A stretch of DNA of 6,249 nt, from NCBI GenBank assembly GCA_017881765.1, contig JADGQN010000289.1, positions 1 to 6,249 of the forward strand, read 5' to 3'. How positions within the stretch are numbered: the stretch's first letter is position 1; each line of letters begins with the position of its first letter. A program made the position numbers and the translations under genes. Under the pieces are notes generated by a model. The model worked only from the letters and a program-made list of their open reading frames with translations. It did not search any database and was not told the origin of the DNA. This stretch comes from Syntrophobacterales bacterium. GTDB lineage: Bacteria; Desulfobacterota; Syntrophorhabdia; Syntrophorhabdales; WCHB1-27. Shown here one piece after another: positions 1-4,668 of the stretch.

Positions 1-105
1 GCCGGAGCAGCCGCGGTTTCTGGCGCCCGGCCCATGCCTTATAATGCTTACATGGTCCAGATAGCGAAGACGATGGTTAAGAGGGCGATCCTTGGCTGCG
101 CCTAG
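1..105 (+). CDS. C-terminal end of a probable molybdopterin-hydroxylase FAD-binding subunit (partial)
   Basis: Frame 1 is open from the first base to a TAG at 103-105 and gives 34 residues, including GARPMPYNAYMVQIAKTMVK followed by RAILGCA. The pattern A(R/K)P(M/L)..N.Y.V.IAK.(L/M)VKRA(I/L)L is how I recall many xanthine-dehydrogenase/aldehyde-oxidoreductase medium (FAD) subunits ending. Those subunits pass electrons from the molybdenum active site and Fe-S subunit to an acceptor. The FAD-binding domain itself lies outside the window, so the assignment rests on the tail only. The MoaD-like gene 204 bp downstream, a cofactor-biosynthesis function, is consistent with it. Odd feature: the last four codons and the stop lie inside the left arm of the fold-back repeat at 91-239, so the repeat may have replaced the original end of the gene. 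The family call is an inference of moderate strength; that this is real coding sequence is more certain. Confidence 0.6.
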   Translation, partial: AGAAAVSGARPMPYNAYMVQIAKTMVKRAILGCA

Positions 106-239
106 TAGCGATTCGTATTCAAGTGTATACCTCGTTGCCCTTCGGCCTGTTCTTACTCGACGTACCGCAAGGTACGCCTGCGTAGCCCAGGCCTCGGCTC
201 GCCTCGGTCTCCATCTTGACTACGAATCGCTACGCCAAG
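91..239. repeat. Fold-back repeat with nested hairpins
   Basis: The outer arms are 91-123 and 215-239. The segment 105-117 (GTAGCGATTCGTA) is the exact reverse complement of 221-233 (TACGAATCGCTAC). The pairing continues inward (119-123 with 215-219) and outward (91-96 with 234-239). One mismatch lies at 118/220, and an 8-base bulge, TGCGCCTA at 97-104, is present only in the left arm. Nested inside are GGCCTG (144-149) pairing with CAGGCC (188-193), and a perfect hairpin CGTACC-GCAA-GGTACG (161-176). The whole could fold as one long cruciform or RNA stem-loop. No transposase or protein gene is evident in it. The open frame across 92-292 follows the repeat and has no convincing start or family. 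It resembles a dispersed intergenic or MITE-like repeat; that class is inferred, since only one copy lies in the window. Confidence 0.75.
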
Positions 240-309
240 ACGTAAGGTCATGTAAAATGAGCAAACGCTATTGCGGTAAGAATCGACATTAGGGAATTAA
301 GGCGGCAAG

Positions 310-549
310 GTGGAAATAGAGATCAAGTTTTGGGGAAACATTGGCTATTACTCGCCCGAAGCCAGGGGTAGATTCTCTCTGAAAAAATCCCTGGACGAGG
401 GCAAAACCGTTCAGGAAGTGATAGAGGACCTTAAATTCCCGAAGGAATTAAATTACATTATTACGGTAAATAACAGGACTATCGAGGCCGAGTACTTCCT
501 TAAAGATGGGGATGAGGTGGCCCTTTTTGCGCCATTCTCGGGAGGGTGA
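310..549 (+). CDS. MoaD/ThiS-family sulfur-carrier protein
   Basis: This 79-residue protein has the length and layout of molybdopterin-synthase small subunits (beta-grasp fold). It has an N-terminal strand (IEIKFWGN), a helix region with GKTVQEVIEDL (31-41), a VNNR turn near 53-56, and the family-typical end LKDGDEVALFAPFSGG. The terminal Gly78-Gly79 is the defining feature: in this family a ThiF/MoeB-type enzyme adenylates it and it is converted to a thiocarboxylate, the sulfur donor. Known members serve molybdopterin synthase (MoaD), thiamine synthesis (ThiS) or tungsten and other cofactors. The neighbouring molybdoenzyme tail favours a molybdopterin role. The start is GTG at 310 with AAGG at 299-302, seven bases ahead. 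No MoaE partner or activating enzyme is in the window. The gene sits between two structured repeat blocks and so is isolated from the next gene. Confidence 0.85.
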   Translation: MEIEIKFWGNIGYYSPEARGRFSLKKSLDEGKTVQEVIEDLKFPKELNYIITVNNRTIEAEYFLKDGDEVALFAPFSGG

Positions 550-554
550 AAGAC

Positions 555-616
555 CGACCGCTACGCTGGGACGCAGGACGTCCGCTACGCTCGGACGACC
601 GTCCGCCACGGCGGAC
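555..616. repeat. Tandem 24-bp repeat with palindromes (REP-like)
   Basis: The segment CCGCTACGCT occurs at 558-567 and 582-591, a period of 24 bases. Each copy is followed by (G/C)GGACG, giving 15 of 16 matching bases. Between them lies the perfect 8-bp palindrome GGACGTCC (576-583). The block ends in the hairpin GTCCGCC-AC-GGCGGAC (601-616). It begins six bases after the stop of the MoaD-like gene and could act as its terminator or mRNA-stabilising structure, though no T-run follows. Its parts recur in inverted orientation in the block at 638-772, which marks both as members of one repeat family. Confidence 0.7.
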
Positions 617-637
617 TGGGACGATGAAGAGCAGAGG

Positions 638-772
638 GAGGGAGGAAGACCGTTTCACTAGGAAGATGGAAGAGAGAAACATGAACTCAACAGTCAGCGC
701 TAGCCGTTCTTTGCAATTGCTTCCTAGCGAAGCGGTCGTCCTAGTCGCACGACCGTGCGACAGTCTTCCCTC
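638..772. repeat. Inverted repeat with side hairpin, foldable as a three-way junction
   Basis: The segment 648-665 (GACCGTTTCACTAGGAAG) pairs with 720-737 (CTTCCTAGCGAAGCGGTC) at 16 of 18 positions. Further out, GGAAGAC at 644-650 can pair with GTCTTCC at 763-769. Between those right-hand partners is a perfect hairpin, GTCGCAC-GACC-GTGCGAC (744-761). The result is a closing stem, a long arm and a side hairpin; the two stems compete for bases 648-650. The structure ends 46 bases before the gldA start, so it lies in its likely leader or promoter region. A transposable REP-like repeat is the simplest reading; a cis-regulatory RNA cannot be excluded. The loop 666-719 shows no gene. Confidence 0.65.
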
Positions 773-818
773 GGTAGTAAACAAACTTTGGGATATCATT
801 CTCACATAGGAGGTTGAT

Positions 819-2018
819 ATGACGCTGAAAGTTTTGAGGAGTCCCCTCAGATATGTACAGGGCCCGAATGCCCTTGTTCACATGGGCGAGCAACTGGAGA
901 TGCTCGGCATCAAGAACCCTCTGATTCTGGCCTCTCCCAGCGCAAAGAAGATCGTAGGACCCGTACTCGGCCGGGCGCTGGAAGAGAAAAAGATCAGGTA
1001 CGCCACGATCGAATTCGGCGGACAGTGCAGCTTCAAAGAGATAGAACGCGTGAAAAACGCGTGTCTCGCGGGAGACCATGACGCCATCATTAATTGCGGA
1101 GGAGGCAAAACCGTCGATACGGGCCGAGCTGCCGCCACAGGGCCTGCAACGAATGTGCAGAAGAACCCCCCTGAATTCATCCCGAAATTCGGAGCCGGCG
1201 TGGCCTGCATCAATGTTCCCACGGTCGCTGCCACTGATGGCTCGACGTCCGCTTCTGCTCTCGTATACTCGGACGACGGCACGGTGGAGGCACTATTGAA
1301 GTTTCCCACCAACCCGACCATGGTCTTCGTGGATACGGCGGTGATCGCCAAATCCCCTGTTCGGCTGCTTGTAGCCGGCATGGGAGATGCGCTGAATACG
1401 CACTTCGAAGCTGACATGAATCACAGAACCGCCAGCTTGTCGGTTGGGACGCGCGCTCTGAGTACGATCACCGGCAGGGCCCTGGCCAAGCTTTGTCTCG
1501 ATATCCTGCTGGAGTTTGGTCTCCAAGCCAAAAGAGAAGCCGAAGCAGGAATACCCGGGCCAGGGCTTGAGGCAGTGGTCGAAGCTAGTGTGCTGCTGAG
1601 CGGTCTCGGCTTTGAAAACTGCGGACTATCCGCGGCTCACGCAGTGGCGCATGGGTTTGACCACGTTCGCGAGTCTTTTGACCGGCCCCCGTATCATGGC
1701 GAGCAGTCCGGGTTCGGCACCCTGACGCAGCTCATCCTTGAAGCACGAAGCCCTGCCTTCCTGGACAAGATTTTTGGGTTCTGCAAGGCAGTCGGGTTGC
1801 CGACCACGTTTGAAGAGCTTGGGCTCAAGAACGCAAGCGATGAGGTTCTGGAAAAGGTGGCTGACGCCGCCTCCAGGAGTCAGCTGATCCAGTCCATGAT
1901 CGGGGCGCGCAAGGAGCGTGACGCGGAGGGTCGATTTTACGATAACTGGGAAATCTTCAATGCATTGAAAGCCACTGACGTATACGGACGGGCATTTGCG
2001 AGGCGAAGCTCATCGTAG
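819..2018 (+). CDS. gldA: Glycerol dehydrogenase family protein (GldA-like, NAD- and zinc-dependent)
   Basis: This 399-residue protein belongs to the iron/zinc-containing alcohol dehydrogenase superfamily, nearest to GldA, which oxidises glycerol to dihydroxyacetone with NAD+ in the cytoplasm. Family landmarks appear in order: the dinucleotide-binding GGGKTVD (94-100); VPTVAATDGSTSA (133-145); GMGDAL with metal ligand Asp190; GLSAAHAVAHGF with His274; and YHGEQSGFGTLTQL with His293. The Asp-His-His spacing (84 and 19 residues) closely matches the zinc site of bacterial glycerol dehydrogenases. The protein is about 30 residues longer than typical GldA (near 367), with extra length mainly around 101-125 and at the C-terminus. 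The start is well supported: TAGGAGG at 807-813 lies five bases before ATG. Substrate is not proven; related enzymes act on other polyols and hydroxyketones. No dihydroxyacetone kinase or glycerol uptake gene is nearby. The last nine bases overlap the convergent VanZ-family gene. Confidence 0.85.
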   Translation: MTLKVLRSPLRYVQGPNALVHMGEQLEMLGIKNPLILASPSAKKIVGPVLGRALEEKKIRYATIEFGGQCSFKEIERVKNACLAGDHDAIINCGGGKTVDTGRAAATGPATNVQKNPPEFIPKFGAGVACINVPTVAATDGSTSASALVYSDDGTVEALLKFPTNPTMVFVDTAVIAKSPVRLLVAGMGDALNTHFEADMNHRTASLSVGTRALSTITGRALAKLCLDILLEFGLQAKREAEAGIPGPGLEAVVEASVLLSGLGFENCGLSAAHAVAHGFDHVRESFDRPPYHGEQSGFGTLTQLILEARSPAFLDKIFGFCKAVGLPTTFEELGLKNASDEVLEKVADAASRSQLIQSMIGARKERDAEGRFYDNWEIFNALKATDVYGRAFARRSSS

Positions 2019-2525
2019 AGTGATGGCCCCCTTTCCTCGATCAGCAGCCCATCGGGCGGAAAGATCGTTTTCCGTCCGGTCTTGTCTAGATGACAGAAGC
2101 ACTGACCTTTCAACGACGGCCAGGCATCTCGACAAAGGGGTCTGAGCTAAGAGCAGGGCACAGAGCACGCCAGTCGCATTGGCTCCCATATCGGCGTATT
2201 CAAAGGTGCGGTAGCCGCTCAGACGCTGAAGGTATTCCAGGCTTATTCCCAAAATGACAAAGGCCAGCGCCATTGCCCATCGGGCCCGATTCCCTGTATA
2301 GATCTGGCCGAACCAGAACGTTATGGCAATGTAGGCGGCAAAATGACCGAGTTTGTCATTGCCTCTGAACTGGCCCATATGGGGTGGATTCGGCATCAAC
2401 GAAACAACTATCACGAACATGATCAATAAGAAACCGATGGCAAGCCAGAGATTTGGAAATCTGAGATCATTCAAGAGAGCTGGCTCCTTCTCACAACGTA
2501 CTAATATGACTCCTTCCTTCATCAT
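2010..2525 (-). CDS. VanZ-family integral membrane protein
   Basis: The 171-residue product has the VanZ-like signature of short proteobacterial members: SLMPNPP after the first helix, DKLGHFAAY (57-65) beginning the second, GISLEYLQ (93-100) at the end of the third, and RTFEYADMGANATG (106-119) leading into the fourth. Predicted membrane segments are about 26-44, 60-77, 83-98 and 112-128. The family is named for the teicoplanin-resistance protein VanZ, but most members have no known role, so resistance should not be assumed. ATG at 2525 follows the upstream gene's stop by 11 bases, and its AGGGG overlaps that stop, suggesting an operon with translational coupling. A second ATG follows at once. 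A TTG at codon 18 behind AAGGAG would place the start nearer the first helix and is a fair alternative. The hydrophilic tail (about 133-171) overlaps the gldA end and is probably not conserved. Confidence 0.8.
   Translation of the reverse strand: MMKEGVILVRCEKEPALLNDLRFPNLWLAIGFLLIMFVIVVSLMPNPPHMGQFRGNDKLGHFAAYIAITFWFGQIYTGNRARWAMALAFVILGISLEYLQRLSGYRTFEYADMGANATGVLCALLLAQTPLSRCLAVVERSVLLSSRQDRTENDLSARWAADRGKGAITLR
2052..2079 (+). terminator. Candidate terminator hairpin after gldA
   Basis: TCGGGCGGAAA (2052-2062) pairs with TTTCCGTCCGG (2069-2079) over 11 positions, two of them G-U, around a six-base loop. It lies 33 bases after the gldA stop and is followed by a weak T-rich stretch (TCTTGTCT). 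It sits inside the 3' end of the convergent VanZ-family gene. The G-U pairs form only in the rightward transcript, which suits a gldA terminator. The T-tract is poor, so function is uncertain. Confidence 0.4.
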
Positions 2526-2536
2526 TTGTGTCGCCC

Positions 2537-3073
2537 CTAAATTTCACACTCTTGTTTCCGGTCGGCGCTATAGTCAGGAACAGAATTCGGTCCGGGGGCG
2601 AACATCACGTTGTTCTCTTTCTCCCGCGGTTTCTCATTCGCAAGTTTTTCCGCATCCTTGTACCTCACCACCTCGTCCGCAAACTTCACCATGACGAGAA
2701 CCAGCTTGTCATTTCTGACAGAATATGTTGCCGTGATTTTGCCCTTCGCAAGAGTCTGCCCATTCCTCTTTGATTCATAATCAGCGTTGGCTACCACGCA
2801 ACTCTTCTTGTCTCCCGTTGTTTCAAATTTGCCTATAGAGGTATCGAACGAGAACCGGTAGATCTTCCTTTGTTGCTCTGCCGCGGCTTCAAGCCGGTTG
2901 GAGCCAATCATATAGCTTCTGAAGTTGGAAGCAAAGAGTTGCGTGTCTCCATAACCGCTTGCCGCCGTGTACTGGTCAGCAAGGATCTTCAGGTCTTGCT
3001 CCAGCAAATCCTCCGCAGCAGCATACCCGGCAAACCCGACGAACATGATGACAACTACTATTAAACGTTTCAT
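2537..3073 (-). CDS. Exported protein of unknown function
   Basis: I do not recognise a family. The 178-residue product begins MKRLIVVVIMFVGFAGYAAA, a clear Sec signal peptide with probable cleavage after Ala20 (A-A-A, then ED). The mature part is charged and soluble-looking, with a helical start (about 22-40), an alternating strand-like middle (70-135, including KITATYSVRNDKLVLVMVKF) and a Lys/Glu-rich end. It has only two cysteines in the mature part, Cys89 and Cys176. It is probably periplasmic in a Gram-negative cell. The frame is open upstream to 3187, but the ATG at 3073 is chosen because GGGAGGGAAGG lies directly before it and the signal peptide begins there. It is the first gene of a leftward pair with the VanZ-family gene, 11 bases apart. 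Coding status is well supported; function is unknown. Confidence 0.7.
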   Translation of the reverse strand: MKRLIVVVIMFVGFAGYAAAEDLLEQDLKILADQYTAASGYGDTQLFASNFRSYMIGSNRLEAAAEQQRKIYRFSFDTSIGKFETTGDKKSCVVANADYESKRNGQTLAKGKITATYSVRNDKLVLVMVKFADEVVRYKDAEKLANEKPREKENNVMFAPGPNSVPDYSADRKQECEI

Positions 3074-3222
3074 TCCTTCCCTCCCTTTTCTTTTGTGATA
3101 CCCGGAATTGTCCCATGTAGTTCTACACCCAAAATAATTCTTCCAACCTTCATGAGTAATAGTAACGGTGCTCATTAAGAAAAACAATCGGTCAGCGGGT
3201 TATTTTTTGTAGGTAAAAGGGA

Positions 3223-3240
3223 TTAAGCGTAAAGGCTTAA
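3223..3240 (-). terminator. Weak hairpin in the 222-bp gap upstream of the exported-protein gene
   Basis: TTAAGC and GCTTAA pair around a six-base loop. Read on the minus strand, TCCCTTTT follows, so this could end transcription from the broken zinc-ribbon gene at 3296-3765. The stem is short and AT-rich. The rest of the gap (3074-3295) should hold the promoter of the exported-protein/VanZ pair. I see only poor minus-strand candidates, such as TTGTTT followed 17 bases later by TACTAT. Confidence 0.25.
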
Positions 3241-3295
3241 GCACACATGGACTGCAGCACCTCAAACCAACTTCGTATAGTTGAACTTGCTTAGA

Positions 3296-3765
3296 TCAGC
3301 GCGGCCCTACCCCATTGAAATGGAGGCAACTCCACTCAGGGATGATCTCAGATGAGACCAACGACATATAGACCATCGACTGAACGGGCACGTACCGAGC
3401 CGGAAACTTGGTGTCCCTCTTCTGTTCTGCCCATGGCCTCATTACCCGTTTTTCACACTCCTTGGAGTGAAAGAGCTGGGTGGGGCTTTTCTTCGTGCAC
3501 GTCGTGCCGCAGATACAGACGATCTCGCCATAATTACGCCCCTTGAGCCGTTCAGCCTGGATGTTCAGAGCCCTCACACAGACCTTGCATAAGCTCAATG
3601 CATTTTTTTCATCCATGTCGCTGCCACAGCGGGAACAGGCAAGGGTACCGAATCTCTTGGGGTGATCAGGATAGATTCGGTACCGCATACCCAGCACTTG
3701 AGGACCTTGATGTCATGATGGCTGTCATCGACCATATGCCCGAAACCACACTTTTGACAGATCAT
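3296..3765 (-). pseudogene. Zinc-ribbon protein gene broken by a one-base frameshift
   Basis: Frame A starts with ATG at 3765 (AAAGGGGG just upstream) and reads MICQKCGFGHMVDD, then VLKCWVCGT; it would run on to a TGA at 3595 with meaningless sequence. The protein clearly continues in another frame from about 3679 (RIYPDHPKRFGTLACSRCG) to TGA at 3296. Joining the frames, as if one base were restored beside 3679-3681, gives about 156 residues. These carry regularly spaced metal-binding clusters: C3xxC6 with C24xxC27; C44xxC47 with C60xxC63; and CICGTTC (84-90) with H100 and C104. That regular Cys pattern across the break is the evidence that this was one gene. No function is recognised; several zinc ribbons suggest nucleic-acid or protein binding. 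The last 40 residues have no visible motif. A sequencing error or a recoding event are alternatives to decay. Confidence 0.6.
3644..3684. repeat. 12-bp perfect inverted repeat at the frameshift site
   Basis: GGTACCGAATCT (3644-3655) is the exact reverse complement of AGATTCGGTACC (3673-3684), with a 17-base spacer. It lies within the zinc-ribbon gene, and the apparent lost base falls in its right arm, next to GGTACC. In the leftward mRNA it would form a stable stem-loop. Confidence 0.7.
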
Positions 3766-3858
3766 AGGCCCCCTTTGTCTCTGTTGGCTATCGCTTCTCC
3801 CTCTCAGTGGAGTATGGAGTGACTCGCAACGATAAGGTGTATACTCGTTACCCTCGAT

Positions 3859-3868
3859 TGTCCGGACA
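3859..3868. repeat. 10-bp perfect palindrome
   Basis: TGTCCGGACA is self-complementary and lies in the 165-bp gap between the divergent zinc-ribbon pseudogene and the small membrane-protein gene, about 45 bases before the TATAAT at 3913. A dimeric regulator site is possible. No second copy is seen in the window. Confidence 0.3.
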
Positions 3869-3912
3869 TTTCCTGACTCTGCTATTTACTATTCAATTTT
3901 TGAAACTAGGGC

Positions 3913-3918
3913 TATAAT
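3913..3918 (+). promoter_or_regulatory. Candidate -10 box (TATAAT) for the small-protein operon
   Basis: A perfect TATAAT lies 12 bases before the ATG at 3931. No good -35 box is seen 16-18 bases upstream (ATTCAA or TATTCA at best). If used, it would start RNA around 3924-3926 and leave a leader of only about six bases, so it may be fortuitous. Confidence 0.3.
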
Positions 3919-3930
3919 TCAGGTAAGCAT

Positions 3931-4152
3931 ATGCGGAGACTTTTAACACCCTTTCTTCCGCTTTTGGGCCTGGGGTTGCTTGCCCTCATGTTCTTCGTCA
4001 AGATGGACACCCTTTGGGAAAAGGTCAACGTATTTTGGCTGATGGCGTTTATATTTCATCTCCCTCTAATATTATTTTTGCTTGCCGCCGTCATGGTGGA
4101 ATTAATAGCAGTTGGGGAAAAGAAAGATATGGGACGTTGTGACGAGAAGTAA
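3931..4152 (+). CDS. Small membrane protein with two transmembrane helices
   Basis: The 73-residue product is mostly hydrophobic. A first helix spans about 4-23 (LLTPFLPLLGLGLLALMFFV), followed by a short charged loop (KMDTLWEKVN) and a second helix about 34-60. The tail is charged and hydrophilic (GEKKDMGRCDEK). The arginines at residues 2-3 and the Lys-rich tail suggest both ends lie in the cytoplasm. No family is recognised. The ATG at 3931 has only a weak AGGTAA upstream. The next gene starts 17 bases after its stop and has a strong ribosome binding site, so the two are probably co-transcribed. Coding status is supported by the coherent topology and the tight spacing rather than by homology. 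Confidence 0.6.
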   Translation: MRRLLTPFLPLLGLGLLALMFFVKMDTLWEKVNVFWLMAFIFHLPLILFLLAAVMVELIAVGEKKDMGRCDEK

Positions 4153-4169
4153 GTTGACAGGAGGTAGAG

Positions 4170-4511
4170 ATGAAAAAAATTATGTTCGCTTTGGTTTTGC
4201 TTCTGTCAATGGCTCTCATCTGTCCAACCCACACAGATGCTCGTGGTGGTGGTCACGGAGGTCACGGTGGTGGTTTCCACAGTGGCGGATTTCGCGGTGG
4301 GTATGGGTATGGTGGCCGGGTAGCGCCATTTAGAGCCGGTGGGATTGTTGGATACCGCAGTGGAAGCTATTATGGACCGGGATATGCTGTAGTGCCCTCT
4401 GGGTATTATGGGTCGGGCTGTTACCAGGACTGCGTGCCCGTTTATGATCAATATGGCCACCCGCTCCTGGACGCAGAGGGAAACGAAGTCTATGACTGTG
4501 TATGCAGGTGA
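4170..4511 (+). CDS. Exported Gly/His-rich protein with a Cys-rich C-terminus
   Basis: The 113-residue product starts with a Sec signal peptide (KK, then a hydrophobic stretch to about residue 18) and probable cleavage after Ala24 (T-D-A, then RGGG). The mature part opens with a low-complexity segment, 25-50, of Gly with four His plus Arg, Tyr and Phe (GGGHGGHGGGFHSGGFRGGY). A Gly/Tyr-rich stretch follows to about 83. The end, 84-113, has four cysteines: CYQDC (84, 88) and CVC (110, 112). Between them lies YDQYGHPLLDAEGNEVYD. Four cysteines in an exported domain suggest disulfides; the His/Gly segment could bind metal. Both are inference. Cys18 lies in ALIC, a poor lipobox, so a lipoprotein is unlikely. 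The start is firm: AGGAGG at 4159-4164, five bases before ATG. It probably forms an operon with the membrane protein upstream. No family is recognised. Confidence 0.75.
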   Translation: MKKIMFALVLLLSMALICPTHTDARGGGHGGHGGGFHSGGFRGGYGYGGRVAPFRAGGIVGYRSGSYYGPGYAVVPSGYYGSGCYQDCVPVYDQYGHPLLDAEGNEVYDCVCR

Positions 4512-4577
4512 TTTCGAGACACAGTGATTCATGAGCCTGTATCTTCAAATTAGCTGGATTGAAACTGCCAGATCAAA

Positions 4578-4594
4578 CTAACCCTACAACGATA
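4578..4594. repeat. Left IS end: CTAA target duplication and 13-bp terminal inverted repeat
   Basis: CTAA (4578-4581) is followed by CCCTACAACGATA (4582-4594). The right-hand partner lies at 6096-6112. Confidence 0.85.
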
Positions 4595-4630
4595 TTTAAT
4601 AATGTTTTGCCTTGCACTACGACGCTTATT

Positions 4631-4665
4631 CTGCTATTCTCTCGAAAACGATCGAGAGGAGGCAG
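4631..4665 (+). promoter_or_regulatory. Hairpin burying the transposase ribosome binding site
   Basis: Bases 4631-4644 pair with 4653-4665 in a 13-bp stem. It has two G-U pairs, one bulged A (4636) and an eight-base loop (AAAACGAT). The Shine-Dalgarno AGGAGG (4657-4662), six bases before the transposase ATG, lies wholly in the right arm. A weak promoter, TTGCAC (4612-4617) with TATTCT (4635-4640) at 17-bp spacing, would start RNA near the loop, leaving the left arm out of the element's own transcript. Masking of read-through RNA is known for other IS families such as IS10; here it is inferred from pairing alone. Confidence 0.5.
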
Positions 4666-4668
4666 CCT

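Noticed and set aside
92..292. 66-residue open frame across the first fold-back repeat
   Set aside because: It follows the palindromic arms, starts at a TTG with no ribosome binding site, and overlaps the end of the molybdoenzyme frame. It is best seen as a translation of the repeat.
794..799. TATCAT as a -10 box for gldA
   Set aside because: No acceptable -35 sequence lies 16-18 bases upstream, and the segment is a chance-level match.
500..809. Open frames on both strands over the palindromic block between the MoaD-like gene and gldA
   Set aside because: Composition is Arg/Ser/Pro-rich, as expected from GC-rich palindromes, and no motif or good start signal is seen.
3074..3187. N-terminal extension of the exported-protein gene to 3187
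   Set aside because: The ATG at 3073 has a strong GGGAGG-type ribosome binding site and begins a standard signal peptide; an extension would bury that signal peptide internally.
4521..4553. Possible terminator hairpin after the Gly/His-rich protein (AGACACAG with CTGTATCT)
   Set aside because: The eight-base stem has a mismatch, the loop is large and no T-run follows.
4612..4668. TTG at 4612 as transposase start
   Set aside because: No Shine-Dalgarno precedes it, and the ATG at 4669 has AGGAGG at proper spacing.
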